From assembly GCA_031376455.1 (NCBI GenBank), contig JANMDU010000079.1, positions 1 to 31,372 on the forward strand: a stretch of DNA of 31,372 nucleotides, given 5' to 3'. The notes beneath the pieces are model-generated. The model had not been told where the DNA came from and made no database searches. It worked only from the letters and a program-made list of their open reading frames with translations. Both the position numbers and the translations under genes were made by a program. Shown piece by piece: positions 22,657 through 31,118 of this stretch (position 1 is the first letter of the stretch; each line of letters opens with the position of its first letter). Origin of the DNA: JANMDU01 sp031376455 (GTDB taxonomy: Bacteria; Pseudomonadota; Gammaproteobacteria; Burkholderiales; Burkholderiaceae_C).

Positions 22657-24162
22657 ATGAGCATAACGAATATCGGGCAATGGGTAAATGGGCAAGCTGC
22701 AACCAGCTTCTCTGGTCGTAGCCAGAGCGTTTACAACCCTGCCACAGGTGCGGTGACGGGTCAAGTGGCTTTGGCTTCAAGCGTAGAAGTTGCAGAGGCG
22801 GTTGCATCTGCGCAGGCCGCATTCCCCGCGTGGGCTGATGCGCCGCCGCTCAAGCGCGCGCGTGTGATGTTTAAATTTCTTGAATTGCTCAATCATCACA
22901 AAGACGATTTGGCGCGCATGATCACGGCCGAGCATGGCAAAGTGTTTACCGATGCGCAAGGCGAGGTCACGCGCGGCATCGAGATTGTGGAATTCGCCAC
23001 CGGCATCCCGCAATTGCTCAAAGGCGATTACACCGAGCAGGTGGGCACAGGTATCGACAACTGGACGATGCGCCAGCCGCTTGGCGTGGTCGCAGGCATT
23101 ACGCCGTTTAACTTTCCAGTCATGGTGCCCCTCTGGATGTTTCCGGTGGCCATTGCTGCGGGCAATTGCTTCATTTTGAAACCCAGCCCGATTGATCCCT
23201 CGCCTTCGCTGCTCATGGCCGATCTGCTCAAAAAAGCGGGGCTGCCTAATGGCGTTTTTAACGTGGTGCAGGGCGACAAAGAGGCGGTCGATGCGTTGCT
23301 CGTGCATCCCGATGTAAAAGCGATTAGCTTTGTCGGCTCTACGCCGATCGCCAATTACATCTATGAGACGGGCGCGCATCACGGTAAGCGCGTACAAGCG
23401 CTCGGCGGCGCGAAAAATCACATGATCGTCATGCCTGATGCGGACATGGATCAGGTGGTGGATGCGCTGATCGGCAGTGCGTATGGCTCGGCCGGCGAGC
23501 GCTGCATGGCGATCTCGGTGGCCGTTTTGGTGGGCGATGTGGGCGAGCGCATCATGCCAGCGCTGATCGAACGAACGAAGGCACTCAAGATTAAAAACGG
23601 CACGCATCTCGATGCAGAAATGGGCCCGATCGTCACAAGACAAGCGCATGAGCGCATCACAGGCTACATCGCAGCGGGCGAGAAAGAAGGCGCGAAGTTG
23701 CTCGTGGACGGCCGTTCGTTTAAATCCAACGAAGCAGGATGCACCGAAGGCTTCTGGCTCGGCGGCACGCTGTTTGATCATGTGCAGCCAGAGCACAAAA
23801 TCTATCGTGAAGAAATCTTTGGTCCCGTGCTGTCCTGCGTGCGCGTCAGCGACTTCGCGCAAGCTGTCGATTTGGTCAACGCTCACGAATTCGCCAATGG
23901 CGTGAGCTGCTTCACCCGCGATGGCGGCGTGGCCCGAGAGTTTGCAAGGCGCATCCAAGTCGGCATGGTCGGTGTCAACGTCCCTATCCCCGTGCCCATG
24001 GCATGGCACGGCTTCGGCGGCTGGAAACGCTCACTCTTTGGCGACATGCATGCCTATGGCGAAGAAGGCGTGCGCTTTTATACCCGCCAAAAATCAGTCA
24101 TGCAGCGATGGCCGGATTCGATTGGCAAAGGCGCAGAGTTTGTCATGCCGACAAGTAAGTGA
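22657..24162 (+). CDS. mmsA: CoA-acylating methylmalonate-semialdehyde dehydrogenase
   Basis: MmsA converts (methyl)malonate semialdehyde, NAD+ and CoA to propionyl- or acetyl-CoA in valine, inositol or beta-alanine breakdown. Motifs are GVVAGITPFNFPVMVPLWMFPVA, the glycine motif FVGSTPIANYIY, LGGAKNHMIVMPDAD and the catalytic cysteine at about residue 283 in SAGERCMAISVAV. GAKNH in place of GKN/E and GERCMA are diagnostic for MmsA among aldehyde dehydrogenases. The length of 501 is normal. GAGGT precedes the ATG. The LysR regulator is divergent. Confidence 0.95.
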   Translation: MSITNIGQWVNGQAATSFSGRSQSVYNPATGAVTGQVALASSVEVAEAVASAQAAFPAWADAPPLKRARVMFKFLELLNHHKDDLARMITAEHGKVFTDAQGEVTRGIEIVEFATGIPQLLKGDYTEQVGTGIDNWTMRQPLGVVAGITPFNFPVMVPLWMFPVAIAAGNCFILKPSPIDPSPSLLMADLLKKAGLPNGVFNVVQGDKEAVDALLVHPDVKAISFVGSTPIANYIYETGAHHGKRVQALGGAKNHMIVMPDADMDQVVDALIGSAYGSAGERCMAISVAVLVGDVGERIMPALIERTKALKIKNGTHLDAEMGPIVTRQAHERITGYIAAGEKEGAKLLVDGRSFKSNEAGCTEGFWLGGTLFDHVQPEHKIYREEIFGPVLSCVRVSDFAQAVDLVNAHEFANGVSCFTRDGGVAREFARRIQVGMVGVNVPIPVPMAWHGFGGWKRSLFGDMHAYGEEGVRFYTRQKSVMQRWPDSIGKGAEFVMPTSK

Positions 24163-24178
24163 TATATTTGTATCACTT
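24157..24178 (+). promoter_or_regulatory. Perfect hairpin/palindrome between mmsA and mazE
   Basis: AAGTGATA (24157-24164) and TATCACTT (24171-24178) with a 6-base loop. It overlaps the mmsA stop and ends 13 bases before mazE. It could be the MazE operator or a weak terminator (TTTT follows). Confidence 0.5.
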
Positions 24179-24191
24179 TTGAAGGATTTTT

Positions 24192-24440
24192 ATGAATACT
24201 GCAACTTTGAGAAACTGGGGCGGATCGGTGGCCTTGCCGATTCCGCGCAACTTGCTCGCCATGCTTAGCTTGGAGGCGGGCAAGGAAGTCGATATGGACG
24301 TGCAAGACGGCAGGATCATCATTCAAGCCTCCAAGCCGAAACACAGCTTGGAGCAGTTGATGAAGGAGCACAAAGCGCTCAAGCTACCAAAAGATACGCA
24401 GTGGCTAGATTTTGAAGATCTGTCTTCGGAGCGAATCTGA
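24192..24440 (+). CDS. mazE: MazE-like antitoxin (AbrB fold)
   Basis: An 82-residue protein whose first 50 residues form a SpoVT/AbrB DNA-binding domain: LRNWGGSVALPIPRNLLAML, then LEAGKEVDMDVQDGRIII. The remainder, KHSLEQLMKEHKALKLPKD and an acidic end (WLDFEDLSSERI), is of the kind that wraps around MazF. It precedes a MazF toxin gene with a one-base overlap. AAGGA lies six bases upstream of the ATG. Confidence 0.88.
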   Translation: MNTATLRNWGGSVALPIPRNLLAMLSLEAGKEVDMDVQDGRIIIQASKPKHSLEQLMKEHKALKLPKDTQWLDFEDLSSERI

Positions 24441-24784
24441 TGGCCAGCAGTTCGAGAGGCAAGCCGCAGCGCGGCGAGATTTGGCTCTGCGACCTTAATC
24501 CGACGCGTGGGCGCGAGCAGGCGGGCACTCGACCTGTTTTCGTCTTGTCTGCGGCTGATGACACTTTGAGCATCGTCCTGCCCATTAGCCAAGGCATCAC
24601 TTTGGCGCGAAGCGCAGGCTTTGCGGTCTCACTGAGCGGCTCTGGCATGGACACGCAAGGCGTGATCATTTGCAACCAGCCACGCACTGTCTCTTTGAAG
24701 GAGCGCAACGGAAAGCGCATCGAACAAGCCCCCGATTTCATCGTCGATGAAGTCTTGGCGCGCATTGCACCTTTGGTGACTTGA
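24440..24784 (+). CDS. mazF: MazF-like endoribonuclease toxin (PemK/ChpB type)
   Basis: A 114-residue toxin of the MazF/PemK/ChpB family, which cleaves mRNA at short specific sequences. The motifs are all present: RGEIWLCDLNPTRGREQAGTRPVFVLS, a serine/proline loop (LPISQG), and NQPRTVSLKER with the catalytic-region Arg and Thr/Ser. The length is normal, with no sign of decay. It overlaps mazE by one base at its start, and its TGA overlaps the ATG of the GMC gene (TGATG). Confidence 0.9.
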   Translation: MASSSRGKPQRGEIWLCDLNPTRGREQAGTRPVFVLSAADDTLSIVLPISQGITLARSAGFAVSLSGSGMDTQGVIICNQPRTVSLKERNGKRIEQAPDFIVDEVLARIAPLVT

Positions 24785-26505
24785 TGTTTCCCCCAACTTT
24801 CGACTACATCATCATCGGCGCGGGCACAGCTGGCTGTTTGCTGGCCAACCGATTAAGCGCGGATAAAAGCAAAAGTGTTTTGCTGATTGAAGCCGGGCAG
24901 GCAGATAGCTATCACTGGATTCATATTCCCGTGGGCTACCTGTACTGCATTGGTAATCCGCGCACGGATTGGCTGTATCAAACCGAAGCAGACAAGGGGC
25001 TGAACGGGCGCTCTTTGCGCTATCCGCGCGGTAAGGTGCTAGGGGGCTGCAGCTCGATCAATGGCATGATTTACATGCGCGGCCAAGCGCGCGATTACGA
25101 CAGTTGGGCTGCCGCCACTGGCGACGCGGATTGGACTTGGCAACGCAGCTTGCCCGATTTCATGGCGCACGAAGATCACTATCAATTAGATAGCACTCAG
25201 CGCATATTCCATGCCGGTGAACTGCCAGAAAAGCTTCAAAAATTCACCGCTTTTCATGGCAATCGTCATGGCACGGGCGCTGGCAAGAGCACCGGCGAAT
25301 GGCGCATTGAAAAGCAGCGCCTACGTTGGGATATTTTGGATGCCTTCGCCGAGGCCGCTCAGCAAGCAGGCATCCCAGCAAGCGAGGATTTCAACACCGG
25401 CGACAACGAAGGCGTGGGCTATTTTGAGGTCAATCAAAAAAGTGGTTTTCGCTGGAATGCAGCCAAAGCTTTTTTGCGCCCCACCTGCTACAACCGGCCT
25501 AATTTTCAGATGTGGACGGGCGCACACGTCTCCAAGCTCATGCTGGAGAGTCTGCCCAATGGAGAGCAACGCTGCACGGGCGTACAGGTGTGGACGGGCA
25601 AAGCAATGGAGACGGCGCTAGCCAAAGATGAGGTGATTTTGAGCGCGGGCGCTGTCGGCAGCCCGCAGATTTTGCAGCTCTCGGGCATTGGTGATGCAGC
25701 CGCATTGCACGCTCTAGGCATCACGCCACAAGTCGATCTGCGTGGCGTGGGCACCAATCTGCAAGATCATCTGCAAATTCGTGCGGTGTACAAAATTCAA
25801 GGCGCGAAAACGCTCAACACCATGGCCAATTCGTTGTGGGGCAAGGCGATGATTGGTTTGGAATACGCGTTGCGGCGCACTGGGCCGATGAGCATGGCAC
25901 CGAGCCAGCTTGGCGCATTCACGCGCTCTGATCCAACTCAGCCGTATGCGAATTTGGAGTATCACGTGCAGCCCTTGAGCCTCGACGCATTTGGCGAGCC
26001 ACTGCATAGTTTTCCCGCGTTTACAGCCAGCGTGTGCAATCTCAATCCAACCAGTCGCGGCACGGTTTCGCTCAAATCCAACCGTTTTGAAGATGCACCG
26101 GCCATTGCGCCCAACTATCTCAGCACAGAGCTTGACCGCAAAGTAGCCGCTGACAGCTTACGCGTGACGCGCCTGATCGCATCCCAACCGGCGCTTGCCA
26201 AATACAAGCCGCAGGAATACAAGCCAGGCTTGCAATACCAAAGCGATGAAGAACTTTCAAAATTAGCGGGAGATATCGCCACCACGATCTTCCACCCCGT
26301 GGGCACAGCCAAAATGGGGCGCGATGATGATCCTGCTGCTGTGGTGGATTCGCATCTGCGCGTCAGAGATGGGAAAGGTGGAAAAATCGCTGGCCTGCGC
26401 GTGGTCGATGCCAGCGTGATGCCCAGCATCACCAGCGGAAATACCAACTCACCCACGCTTATGATCGCGGAAAAAGCGGCGCGCTGGATAAGTCTTGGAC
26501 TGTAG
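24784..26505 (+). CDS. GMC family oxidoreductase (choline/alcohol dehydrogenase-like)
   Basis: A 573-residue flavoenzyme. The FAD motif is DYIIIGAGTAGCLLANRLS, followed by GMC signature 1 (YPRGKVLGGCSSINGMIYMRG) and signature 2 (SAGAVGSPQILQLSGIG). The catalytic histidine is in FHPVGTAKMG and the C-terminus is VVDASVMPSITSGNTNSPTLMIAEKAA. It oxidises an alcohol to an aldehyde; the substrate cannot be told, and relatives include choline, polyethylene glycol and medium-chain alcohol dehydrogenases. HYQLDSTQRIFHAGE near residues 132-146 is encoded by repeat copy R8. It starts inside the mazF stop codon, so translation is coupled. An alcohol-to-semialdehyde step before MmsA would be logical but is inference. 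Confidence 0.93.
   Translation: MFPPTFDYIIIGAGTAGCLLANRLSADKSKSVLLIEAGQADSYHWIHIPVGYLYCIGNPRTDWLYQTEADKGLNGRSLRYPRGKVLGGCSSINGMIYMRGQARDYDSWAAATGDADWTWQRSLPDFMAHEDHYQLDSTQRIFHAGELPEKLQKFTAFHGNRHGTGAGKSTGEWRIEKQRLRWDILDAFAEAAQQAGIPASEDFNTGDNEGVGYFEVNQKSGFRWNAAKAFLRPTCYNRPNFQMWTGAHVSKLMLESLPNGEQRCTGVQVWTGKAMETALAKDEVILSAGAVGSPQILQLSGIGDAAALHALGITPQVDLRGVGTNLQDHLQIRAVYKIQGAKTLNTMANSLWGKAMIGLEYALRRTGPMSMAPSQLGAFTRSDPTQPYANLEYHVQPLSLDAFGEPLHSFPAFTASVCNLNPTSRGTVSLKSNRFEDAPAIAPNYLSTELDRKVAADSLRVTRLIASQPALAKYKPQEYKPGLQYQSDEELSKLAGDIATTIFHPVGTAKMGRDDDPAAVVDSHLRVRDGKGGKIAGLRVVDASVMPSITSGNTNSPTLMIAEKAARWISLGL
25178..25217 (+). repeat. Dispersed repeat copy R8 (inside the GMC gene)
   Basis: ACTATCAATTAGATAGC, then ACTCAGCGCATATTCCAT, then GCCGGT. 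Sense direction, frame open. Confidence 0.8.
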
Positions 26506-26520
26506 CAACGATAGACCGTT

Positions 26521-26690
26521 GTGAAGCGTTTTTTCACACCATGGCTTACCCCCTTAGCAGGGAATATCCTGATGCGCCTTGCAGCCATGGCATTTACATT
26601 CAAAACACTTATTCCTGAGCGATCAGGTCTGAGGGCTTGAGGAGACTAGAAAAAGTGCCTGCGCCGGAGCTCCCGGGCAGCGACACCTGT
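26521..26690 (+). other. Structured region downstream of the GMC gene, no protein
   Basis: Contains GTGAA/TTCAC (26521-26537), a spaced inverted repeat CCATGGCT/AGCCATGG (26539-26546, 26583-26590), and a hairpin CCTGA-GCGA-TCAGG with a GNRA loop (26614-26627), all before the terminator. Could be a long structured 3' UTR or a small RNA. Confidence 0.4.
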
Positions 26691-26691
26691 T

Positions 26692-26721
26692 AAAAAGCCA
26701 GCCTACCCGGCTGGCTTTTTT
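26692..26721. terminator. Bidirectional terminator between the GMC gene and ychF
   Basis: AGCCAGCC (26696-26703) pairs with GGCTGGCT (26709-26716), with A5 before and T6 after. Confidence 0.9.
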
Positions 26722-26739
26722 CGTTGTGCTCCCATTACG

Positions 26740-27831
26740 CTATGCACTAAACAAGAAATTCAAGACATCGCCGTCTTTGACGATGTATTCCTTGCCCTCA
26801 GCGCGCATCTTGCCCGCATCTTTCGCGCCTTGTTCGCCTTTGTAGGTGATGTAGTCGTCAAAAGCAATGGTTTGCGCTCGGATGTAGCCTTTTTCAAAGT
26901 CTGTGTGGATCACGCCTGCTGCTTGCGGGCCGGTGTCGCCCACATGAATGGTCCAAGCGCGCACTTCTTTGATGCCCGCCGTGAAGTAGGTTTGCAAGCC
27001 CAGAAGTTTGAAGGCAGCGCGGATCAGGCGGTTCAAACCCGGCTCGGTTTGGCCAAGTTCTTCTAAAAACATCTGTTTGTCATCGTCGCTCATCTCCGAC
27101 ATTTCGGCTTCCATCTTGGCGCAAATGGCCACAACAGGCGCGTTTTGCTCCGCTGCAAAAGCCTTCAATCTATCAAGAAAGGGGTTGTTTTCAAAGCCGT
27201 TTTCCGACACATTGGCCACAAACATGGCGGGTTTGGCCGTGATCAGGAAAAACTGCGCCAACAGTGGCATCTCTTCTTTGCTGAACTCCAGCGTGCGCAC
27301 GGGCTTGGCCAGATTCAGCGCAGCTTGGCATTTCTCTAAGATCGCGACCAGCTTGATGGATTCTTTATCGCCGGAGCGGGCGGTTTTGGTCACGCGGTGC
27401 AGGGCTTTTTCTACCGCCGCCAGATCGGCGAGACACAGCTCGGTTTGAATCACTTCAATGTCCGAGATCGGATCGACCTTGCCAGCCACGTGAATCACGT
27501 TGTCGTCTTCAAAGCAGCGCACCACGTTGACGGTGGCATCCGTTTCGCGAATGTGTGCCAAAAATTTGTTGCCCAAACCCTCACCCGTGCTAGCACCGGC
27601 CACCAGGCCTGCAATATCCACAAACTCCACAATCGCCGGCACAATTTTCTCTGGGCTGACAATGGTGGCGAGTTGTGCCAAACGCGAATCAGGCAGCTCC
27701 ACAATGCCCACATTGGGCTCAATCGTGCAAAACGGATAGTTCTCAGCGGCAATGCCAGCTTTAGTCAGCGCGTTAAACAGGGTGGATTTCCCTACGTTGG
27801 GCAAGCCCACAATTCCACATTTCAAACTCAT
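26740..27831 (-). CDS. ychF: Redox-regulated ATPase YchF (Obg family)
   Basis: A 363-residue cytosolic P-loop protein that binds ribosomes and prefers ATP to GTP. The P-loop is GIVGLPNVGKSTLFNALTKAG, with G2/G3 NYPFCTIEPNVG and FVDIAGLVAGASTGEGLGNKFL. In the G4 position it has NVSE, as YchF proteins do, in place of NKxD. A TGS domain closes the protein (VGDTGPQAAGVIHTDFEKGYI, EYIVKDGDVLNFLF). The sequence is fully typical. Confidence 0.96.
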   Translation of the reverse strand: MSLKCGIVGLPNVGKSTLFNALTKAGIAAENYPFCTIEPNVGIVELPDSRLAQLATIVSPEKIVPAIVEFVDIAGLVAGASTGEGLGNKFLAHIRETDATVNVVRCFEDDNVIHVAGKVDPISDIEVIQTELCLADLAAVEKALHRVTKTARSGDKESIKLVAILEKCQAALNLAKPVRTLEFSKEEMPLLAQFFLITAKPAMFVANVSENGFENNPFLDRLKAFAAEQNAPVVAICAKMEAEMSEMSDDDKQMFLEELGQTEPGLNRLIRAAFKLLGLQTYFTAGIKEVRAWTIHVGDTGPQAAGVIHTDFEKGYIRAQTIAFDDYITYKGEQGAKDAGKMRAEGKEYIVKDGDVLNFLFSA

Positions 27832-27937
27832 GATCTTGTTCCAAGCGCCGACTTTCGACGCAGTGATTTAGCAAAGCTCTCAAGTGTATGCGATGCCATT
27901 TCACACCCATCGGCCTGATCTTGGCTCAAATCTTCTC

Positions 27938-28834
27938 CTAAAACCGAAGATGGCCTGCCGCCTTCATGCCCACGACAAGTGGCAGATCAAATGCAGCCGC
28001 ATCATCGCGCACCACAATAGCATTCATGCCAAACGTCATTGCGCCATTCACGCGAGCGTCTTGCCGATAGGTTTGCAGCATATCGCCCACTTCGGGGCTG
28101 TTTTGCGCTGTTTGCGGATTCACATTGGGTATCGGGCAGCGCGGGCAGGGCTTGACGAGGGCAAGCGTGAAATCGGTTTCGCCGCCTGAAAAATGCAGCG
28201 CATCAGTGCGATCCTCATCATGCGCTTGCAGACCTGATAGCACGATATTCGGGCGAAAGCGCTCAATGCCAGCTTCTGTGTGGCCTGCTGCGGCCAGACG
28301 CCTATTCAACTCATCCAGTGAAGCCTCGCTCAATACCAAGACGGGGTAGCCATCCGAGAACTGATTCAGCGCTTGCTGACCTTTTGTCCATTTTTTATTT
28401 GATGCACGCTTGTTCTCGGGATCGAAGCGCACCAAGCGCAGCTTGCATGCAGCAATGCCAGCAGGCCTGTCTTGCATTAAAAAATCTGTGAACCATTGCG
28501 CTGCCACATTGCCCATGTCAAAAGCCGCGCATTCATCGTCCCACACGCGCACTTTGCAGGCTTGTTCAACCGCATCAAGTGCAATATGCAGCGCCAACAT
28601 GCCCGGCGCGCGCAGCACCATTTCAAACTGCTTGAGCTGGGGCTGAATCAGCGCCATGCGCGGTAATTCTCGCTGGCTCAAAAATTCGCCTGCTTCATCC
28701 ACAACCATCCAAGCGCGGTCAAATTCCATCCCGGTCTCGATCAACAAGGATTCTTTCAGTTCGACACCCGCGCAGGATTTGATCGGATAAACAAAAAGGC
28801 GGCTAATCGTGGCGTTCAGATCAAAGTCAGTCAT
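27938..28834 (-). CDS. MOSC domain protein, YcbX-like
   Basis: A 298-residue protein with the N-terminal MOSC beta-barrel domain (LFVYPIKSCAGVELKESLL) and a C-terminal MOSC domain (RFRPNIVLSG, LVKPCPRCPIPNVNPQ). The conserved cysteine in CPRCPIPNV is the presumed molybdenum cofactor ligand. Relatives (YcbX, mARC) reduce N-hydroxylated compounds using electrons from a ferredoxin-type partner; this protein has no fused 2Fe-2S domain, so a separate partner is expected. The start at 28834 (MTDFDLNATI) is chosen; a longer frame to 28912 would overlap the divergent promoter. Confidence 0.88.
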   Translation of the reverse strand: MTDFDLNATISRLFVYPIKSCAGVELKESLLIETGMEFDRAWMVVDEAGEFLSQRELPRMALIQPQLKQFEMVLRAPGMLALHIALDAVEQACKVRVWDDECAAFDMGNVAAQWFTDFLMQDRPAGIAACKLRLVRFDPENKRASNKKWTKGQQALNQFSDGYPVLVLSEASLDELNRRLAAAGHTEAGIERFRPNIVLSGLQAHDEDRTDALHFSGGETDFTLALVKPCPRCPIPNVNPQTAQNSPEVGDMLQTYRQDARVNGAMTFGMNAIVVRDDAAAFDLPLVVGMKAAGHLRF

Positions 28835-28915
28835 GGTAGGGTGCGCAGCTTTAGCGAGGCAGAGGGCTATTGCATGGGGAAAGCAGTCAATTGTGCCGCC
28901 TTCTACAATCATCTA

Positions 28916-30025
28916 ATGAAAAACGCTATTTGCATTCGCGGATCAGGCATTGTTGGCCAAGTGCTGGCTTTGTTGCTGGCGCGCAAGCGCATTGGCGTGA
29001 GTCTGCTGCAAGCAGCAGCGGCAAAGCAGCCAGATCTGCGCAGCTTCGCACTCAACGCCGCCTCCAAACAGATATTGGAGGATTTGCGCGTCTGGCCGAC
29101 CGAAGATTCGCAGGCCACGCCCGTGCAACGCATGCAAGTCTTTGGGGATACGGCAGGCGAGGTGAGTTTTGATGCTGGGCGCGAGCCTTTGGCGTGGATC
29201 GTAGACGCGGCGGTGTTGCAGGACAGATTGGCCACAGCCATCAGTTTTTCATCTGAGATCAATGTGGTGGCAGACAAAGAATCACTGCCAATGGCTGAGC
29301 TCAGCATCATTTGCGAAGGGCGAGCGAGCGAGACGCGCGATGCCACCGGCACGCATTTTGAGCAATTTGCCTACGATCAAACCGCCATTGCGGCGCACAT
29401 CATCTGCGAGCAGCCGCATGAATTGACTGCTTGGCAATGGATGCAATCGGGAGAAATTTGCGCATTTTTGCCGCGTGGGCCGAGCGCTGCCGGGAACTCT
29501 GTTTCTCTGGTGTGGTCTGTTCCAAAAGAAAAAGCGGTTGACTTGTTGGCCATGCCGGAGCAATTGTTCGCTCGCACGCTGGAAGAAGCAACGCGTGATC
29601 GCTTGGGCCATCTTAGTGTTGGAAGCTCCGTGGTGAGTTGGCCTCTGATGTTGGCGCAAGCGCAGCACTGGTCTGGGCAGGCTGCGTGGGGTGCGTGGGT
29701 ACTGGCAGGCGATGCGGCGCATGCGGTGCATCCCTTGGCAGGGCAGGGCTTGAATTTGGGGCTAGGAGACACAGCAGAACTCGCCAAGACGCTGGCAGGC
29801 AAGCCGTATTTTCGAAGCTATTCGGATGCGAAGTTGCTGCGTGCTTACGAGCGCTCTCGTAAAGGGGAGGCTGCCATGCTGCGGCTTGCGACCGATGGTT
29901 TGCAGCGCATGTTCAGCTCTAGTGACACTCGGGTGCTGCAATTGCGCAACTGGGGAATGCAAGGCTTTCAAGCCGCTGAGCCTTTGAAAGCTTGGCTGAT
30001 GCAGCGCGCTTCTGGGCTGCGCTAA
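28916..30025 (+). CDS. UbiH/UbiF-family FAD-dependent monooxygenase
   Basis: A 369-residue flavoprotein of the ubiquinone hydroxylase family. The N-terminal FAD motif is CIRGSGIVGQVLALLLARKRIG, and the second FAD motif VLAGDAAHAVHPLAGQGLNLGLGD is fully canonical. The middle DG motif is altered (ICEGRASETRDAT), and the residue after the second beta strand is Gln where an acidic residue is usual. The protein is on the short side. A UbiH-like gene before dsbC is a known Comamonadaceae order. Which ring position it hydroxylates cannot be told. The start is 81 bases from the divergent MOSC gene. Confidence 0.85.
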   Translation: MKNAICIRGSGIVGQVLALLLARKRIGVSLLQAAAAKQPDLRSFALNAASKQILEDLRVWPTEDSQATPVQRMQVFGDTAGEVSFDAGREPLAWIVDAAVLQDRLATAISFSSEINVVADKESLPMAELSIICEGRASETRDATGTHFEQFAYDQTAIAAHIICEQPHELTAWQWMQSGEICAFLPRGPSAAGNSVSLVWSVPKEKAVDLLAMPEQLFARTLEEATRDRLGHLSVGSSVVSWPLMLAQAQHWSGQAAWGAWVLAGDAAHAVHPLAGQGLNLGLGDTAELAKTLAGKPYFRSYSDAKLLRAYERSRKGEAAMLRLATDGLQRMFSSSDTRVLQLRNWGMQGFQAAEPLKAWLMQRASGLR

Positions 30026-30067
30026 GAGCGACGCGGTGTACATTTATAGGAATCATGAGAAAAATTT

Positions 30068-30826
30068 ATGGCGTTTAATAAAATGAAAAATACTATTAAA
30101 TCAATAGCACTCTGCGCATTATTGATGCCGGCGATCACAGCTTTTTCTCAAACAAATGCCATTGCACTGCCCGCTGCGCAAGAAGCTGCTCTACGCAAAA
30201 CGCTAGCCGAGCGCTTGCCTAATCTGCCCAAGATCGATGAAATAAGCCGGTCCGCCATGCCCGGCGTGTTTGAGGTTCGCATTAACGGCGCAGATATCGT
30301 CTACACAGACGCTGAGGGCAACTTCCTGATTCAAGGCAATCTGATCGACACCAAGGCAAGACGCAATCTTACTGAGGAGCGCATTGAGAAGCTCACAGCC
30401 GTTGATTTCGATAGCTTGCCTTTGAAAGATGCTTTCACGATCGTGCGCGGCAATGGCAAGCGAAAAGTTGCTGTGTTTGAAGATCCTAATTGCGGCTACT
30501 GCAAGCGCTTTGAACGAGATCTGCAAGGAGTGAACAACGTGACCGTCCACATGTTTCTCTACCCCATACTCGGAGCCGATTCCACAACAAAATCGCAAAA
30601 TATTTGGTGCAGTAAAGACAAAGCCAAGGTCTTCTTAGACTGGATGGTCAAAGACACAACGCCTGCAAATGCAGCCTGTGACATCAGCGCACTCCAGCGA
30701 AACGTCGAGTTTGGTAAGAAATATCGCATCACAGGTACGCCGACGCTCATATTCACAGATGGCTCGCGCGTACCCGGCGCCATTTCTGCAGCGCAAGTTG
30801 AGAAATTCTTGACAGACGCTAAATAA
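30068..30826 (+). CDS. dsbC: Thiol:disulfide interchange protein DsbC
   Basis: A periplasmic disulfide isomerase of 252 residues. The thioredoxin-fold active site is Cys142-Gly-Tyr-Cys145 (FEDPNCGYCKRFER), with the cis-proline loop TGTPTLIF. A second cysteine pair (Cys181, Cys204) matches the structural disulfide of DsbC. The N-terminal dimerisation domain is present. The signal peptide (MKNTIKSIALCALLMPAITAFSQ) is almost wholly encoded by repeat copy R9. Either the first Met or Met6 may be the start. It follows the ubiH-like gene by 42 bases and probably shares its transcript. Confidence 0.93.
   Translation: MAFNKMKNTIKSIALCALLMPAITAFSQTNAIALPAAQEAALRKTLAERLPNLPKIDEISRSAMPGVFEVRINGADIVYTDAEGNFLIQGNLIDTKARRNLTEERIEKLTAVDFDSLPLKDAFTIVRGNGKRKVAVFEDPNCGYCKRFERDLQGVNNVTVHMFLYPILGADSTTKSQNIWCSKDKAKVFLDWMVKDTTPANAACDISALQRNVEFGKKYRITGTPTLIFTDGSRVPGAISAAQVEKFLTDAK
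30090..30134 (+). repeat. Dispersed repeat copy R9 (dsbC signal peptide)
   Basis: ACTATTAAATCAATAGC, then ACTCTGCGCATTATTGAT, then GCCGGC. Sense direction; codes for NTIKSIALCALLMPA. Confidence 0.92.
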
Positions 30827-30840
30827 ATGTCAAAAGAGCG

Positions 30841-30867
30841 TTGACACCCAAATTTCCGGGCTATACT
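30841..30867 (+). promoter_or_regulatory. rRNA promoter 1
   Basis: TTGACA (30841-30846) and TATACT (30862-30867), spacer 15. AGTC-GGCT follows. Confidence 0.55.
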
Positions 30868-30978
30868 AGTCGGCTCTGATGATGAAATGTATTAAGGGTT
30901 ATCCCTTAAAACTATGGAGTTTCAAAAGCGCTATCAAGCGTTTGATGAGATGAAAAAATCAAAAGAAAACTCAAAAAA

Positions 30979-31008
30979 TTGACGAAGACATATTTTTCGG
31001 TATATAAT
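30979..31008 (+). promoter_or_regulatory. rRNA promoter 2
   Basis: TTGACG (30979-30984) and TATAAT (31003-31008), spacer 18, followed by TTGA-GGCT. The strongest of the three by sequence. Confidence 0.7.
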
Positions 31009-31088
31009 TTGAGGCTATGCTGAAAACGCAGCAATCACTTCGATAGAAGCAGTTGCCTGTGAATAAAGTAGAAAATAAATTGGCAAGC

Positions 31089-31118
31089 TTGACGAATCAA
31101 CGAAAAGCGTGTCATAAT
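31089..31118 (+). promoter_or_regulatory. rRNA promoter 3
   Basis: TTGACG (31089-31094) and CATAAT (31113-31118), spacer 18, followed by TCAA-GGCT. It is about 110 bases after promoter 2 with the same layout. The rest of the leader up to 31318 is A/T-rich and gene-free. Confidence 0.65.

Noticed and set aside
22777..24009. 410-codon open frame antisense to mmsA
   Set aside because: A His/Arg-rich shadow of a highly codon-biased gene.
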